Part shown: one piece after another, positions 16,505-16,522 of the stretch
Numbering within the stretch: position 1 is the stretch's first letter
Layout of the letters: the number at the start of each line of letters is the position of its first letter
Source of the DNA: Candidatus Equinaster intestinalis
GTDB taxonomy: Bacteria > Bacillota_A > Clostridia > Oscillospirales > Acutalibacteraceae
Assembly: GCA_018065375.1 (NCBI GenBank)
Contig: JAGHTJ010000163.1
Span: 1-16,522, forward strand
Direction: 5' to 3'
DNA length: 16,522 bases
Translations under genes and position numbers: made by a program
Notes under the pieces: generated by a model
Told to the model about the DNA's origin: nothing
The model's input: only the letters and a program-made list of their open reading frames with translations
Databases searched by the model: none

Positions 16505-16522
16505 AATATCACTCCTTAAAGA

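Overview
The window reads as chromosome from an anaerobic, probably endospore-forming member of the Clostridia (Bacillota), most like the Oscillospiraceae/Ruminococcaceae. The supporting evidence is a BofA-like sporulation protein, the dipicolinate synthase pair DpaA/DpaB, the Gram-positive AddAB recombination nuclease, a CpsB/C/D-type tyrosine phosphorylation module, strong AGGAGG-type ribosome binding sites and moderately AT-rich DNA. There is no tRNA, rRNA, CRISPR array, insertion sequence or phage gene. Gene density is high and no gene-free stretch exceeds about 140 bases.

Layout. (1) Bases 24-7101, + strand: a small BofA-like membrane protein, then addB and addA, which overlap by one base; together AddAB is the double-strand-break end-resection helicase/nuclease. 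(2) Bases 7139-9743, + strand: a promoter, a small basic membrane protein, a Wzz/CpsC-like chain-length regulator, a CpsD-like tyrosine kinase with a tyrosine-rich tail, and a CpsB-like PHP phosphatase. This is a polysaccharide-control cassette with no glycosyltransferase in view. A bidirectional terminator follows. (3) Bases 9791-12373, - strand: cca (tRNA CCA-adding enzyme), a hairpin, then dpaA and dpaB (dipicolinic acid for the spore core). (4) Bases 12464-13834, + strand: murC, divergent from cca. (5) Bases 13883-16504, - strand: a large P-type ATPase, convergent with murC and separated from it by another hairpin terminator.

Two things stand out. First, several otherwise well-conserved genes carry one lesion each. 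addA, cpsD and dpaA, and possibly the small gene before wzz, each look one base short, mostly at places where a mononucleotide run could have been shortened. murC has an in-frame TAG exactly at the tyrosine of its DDYAHHPTE motif. Because murC is essential and the reading frames are otherwise intact, sequence or assembly error is the simplest reading; real mutation or recoding is possible. Second, the P-type ATPase looks like a calcium pump overall and keeps its phosphorylated Asp, but it lacks the usual cation-coordinating residues in M4, M5 and M6 and has degenerate TGES and TGDGxNDAP motifs. It is the best candidate here for an undescribed function.
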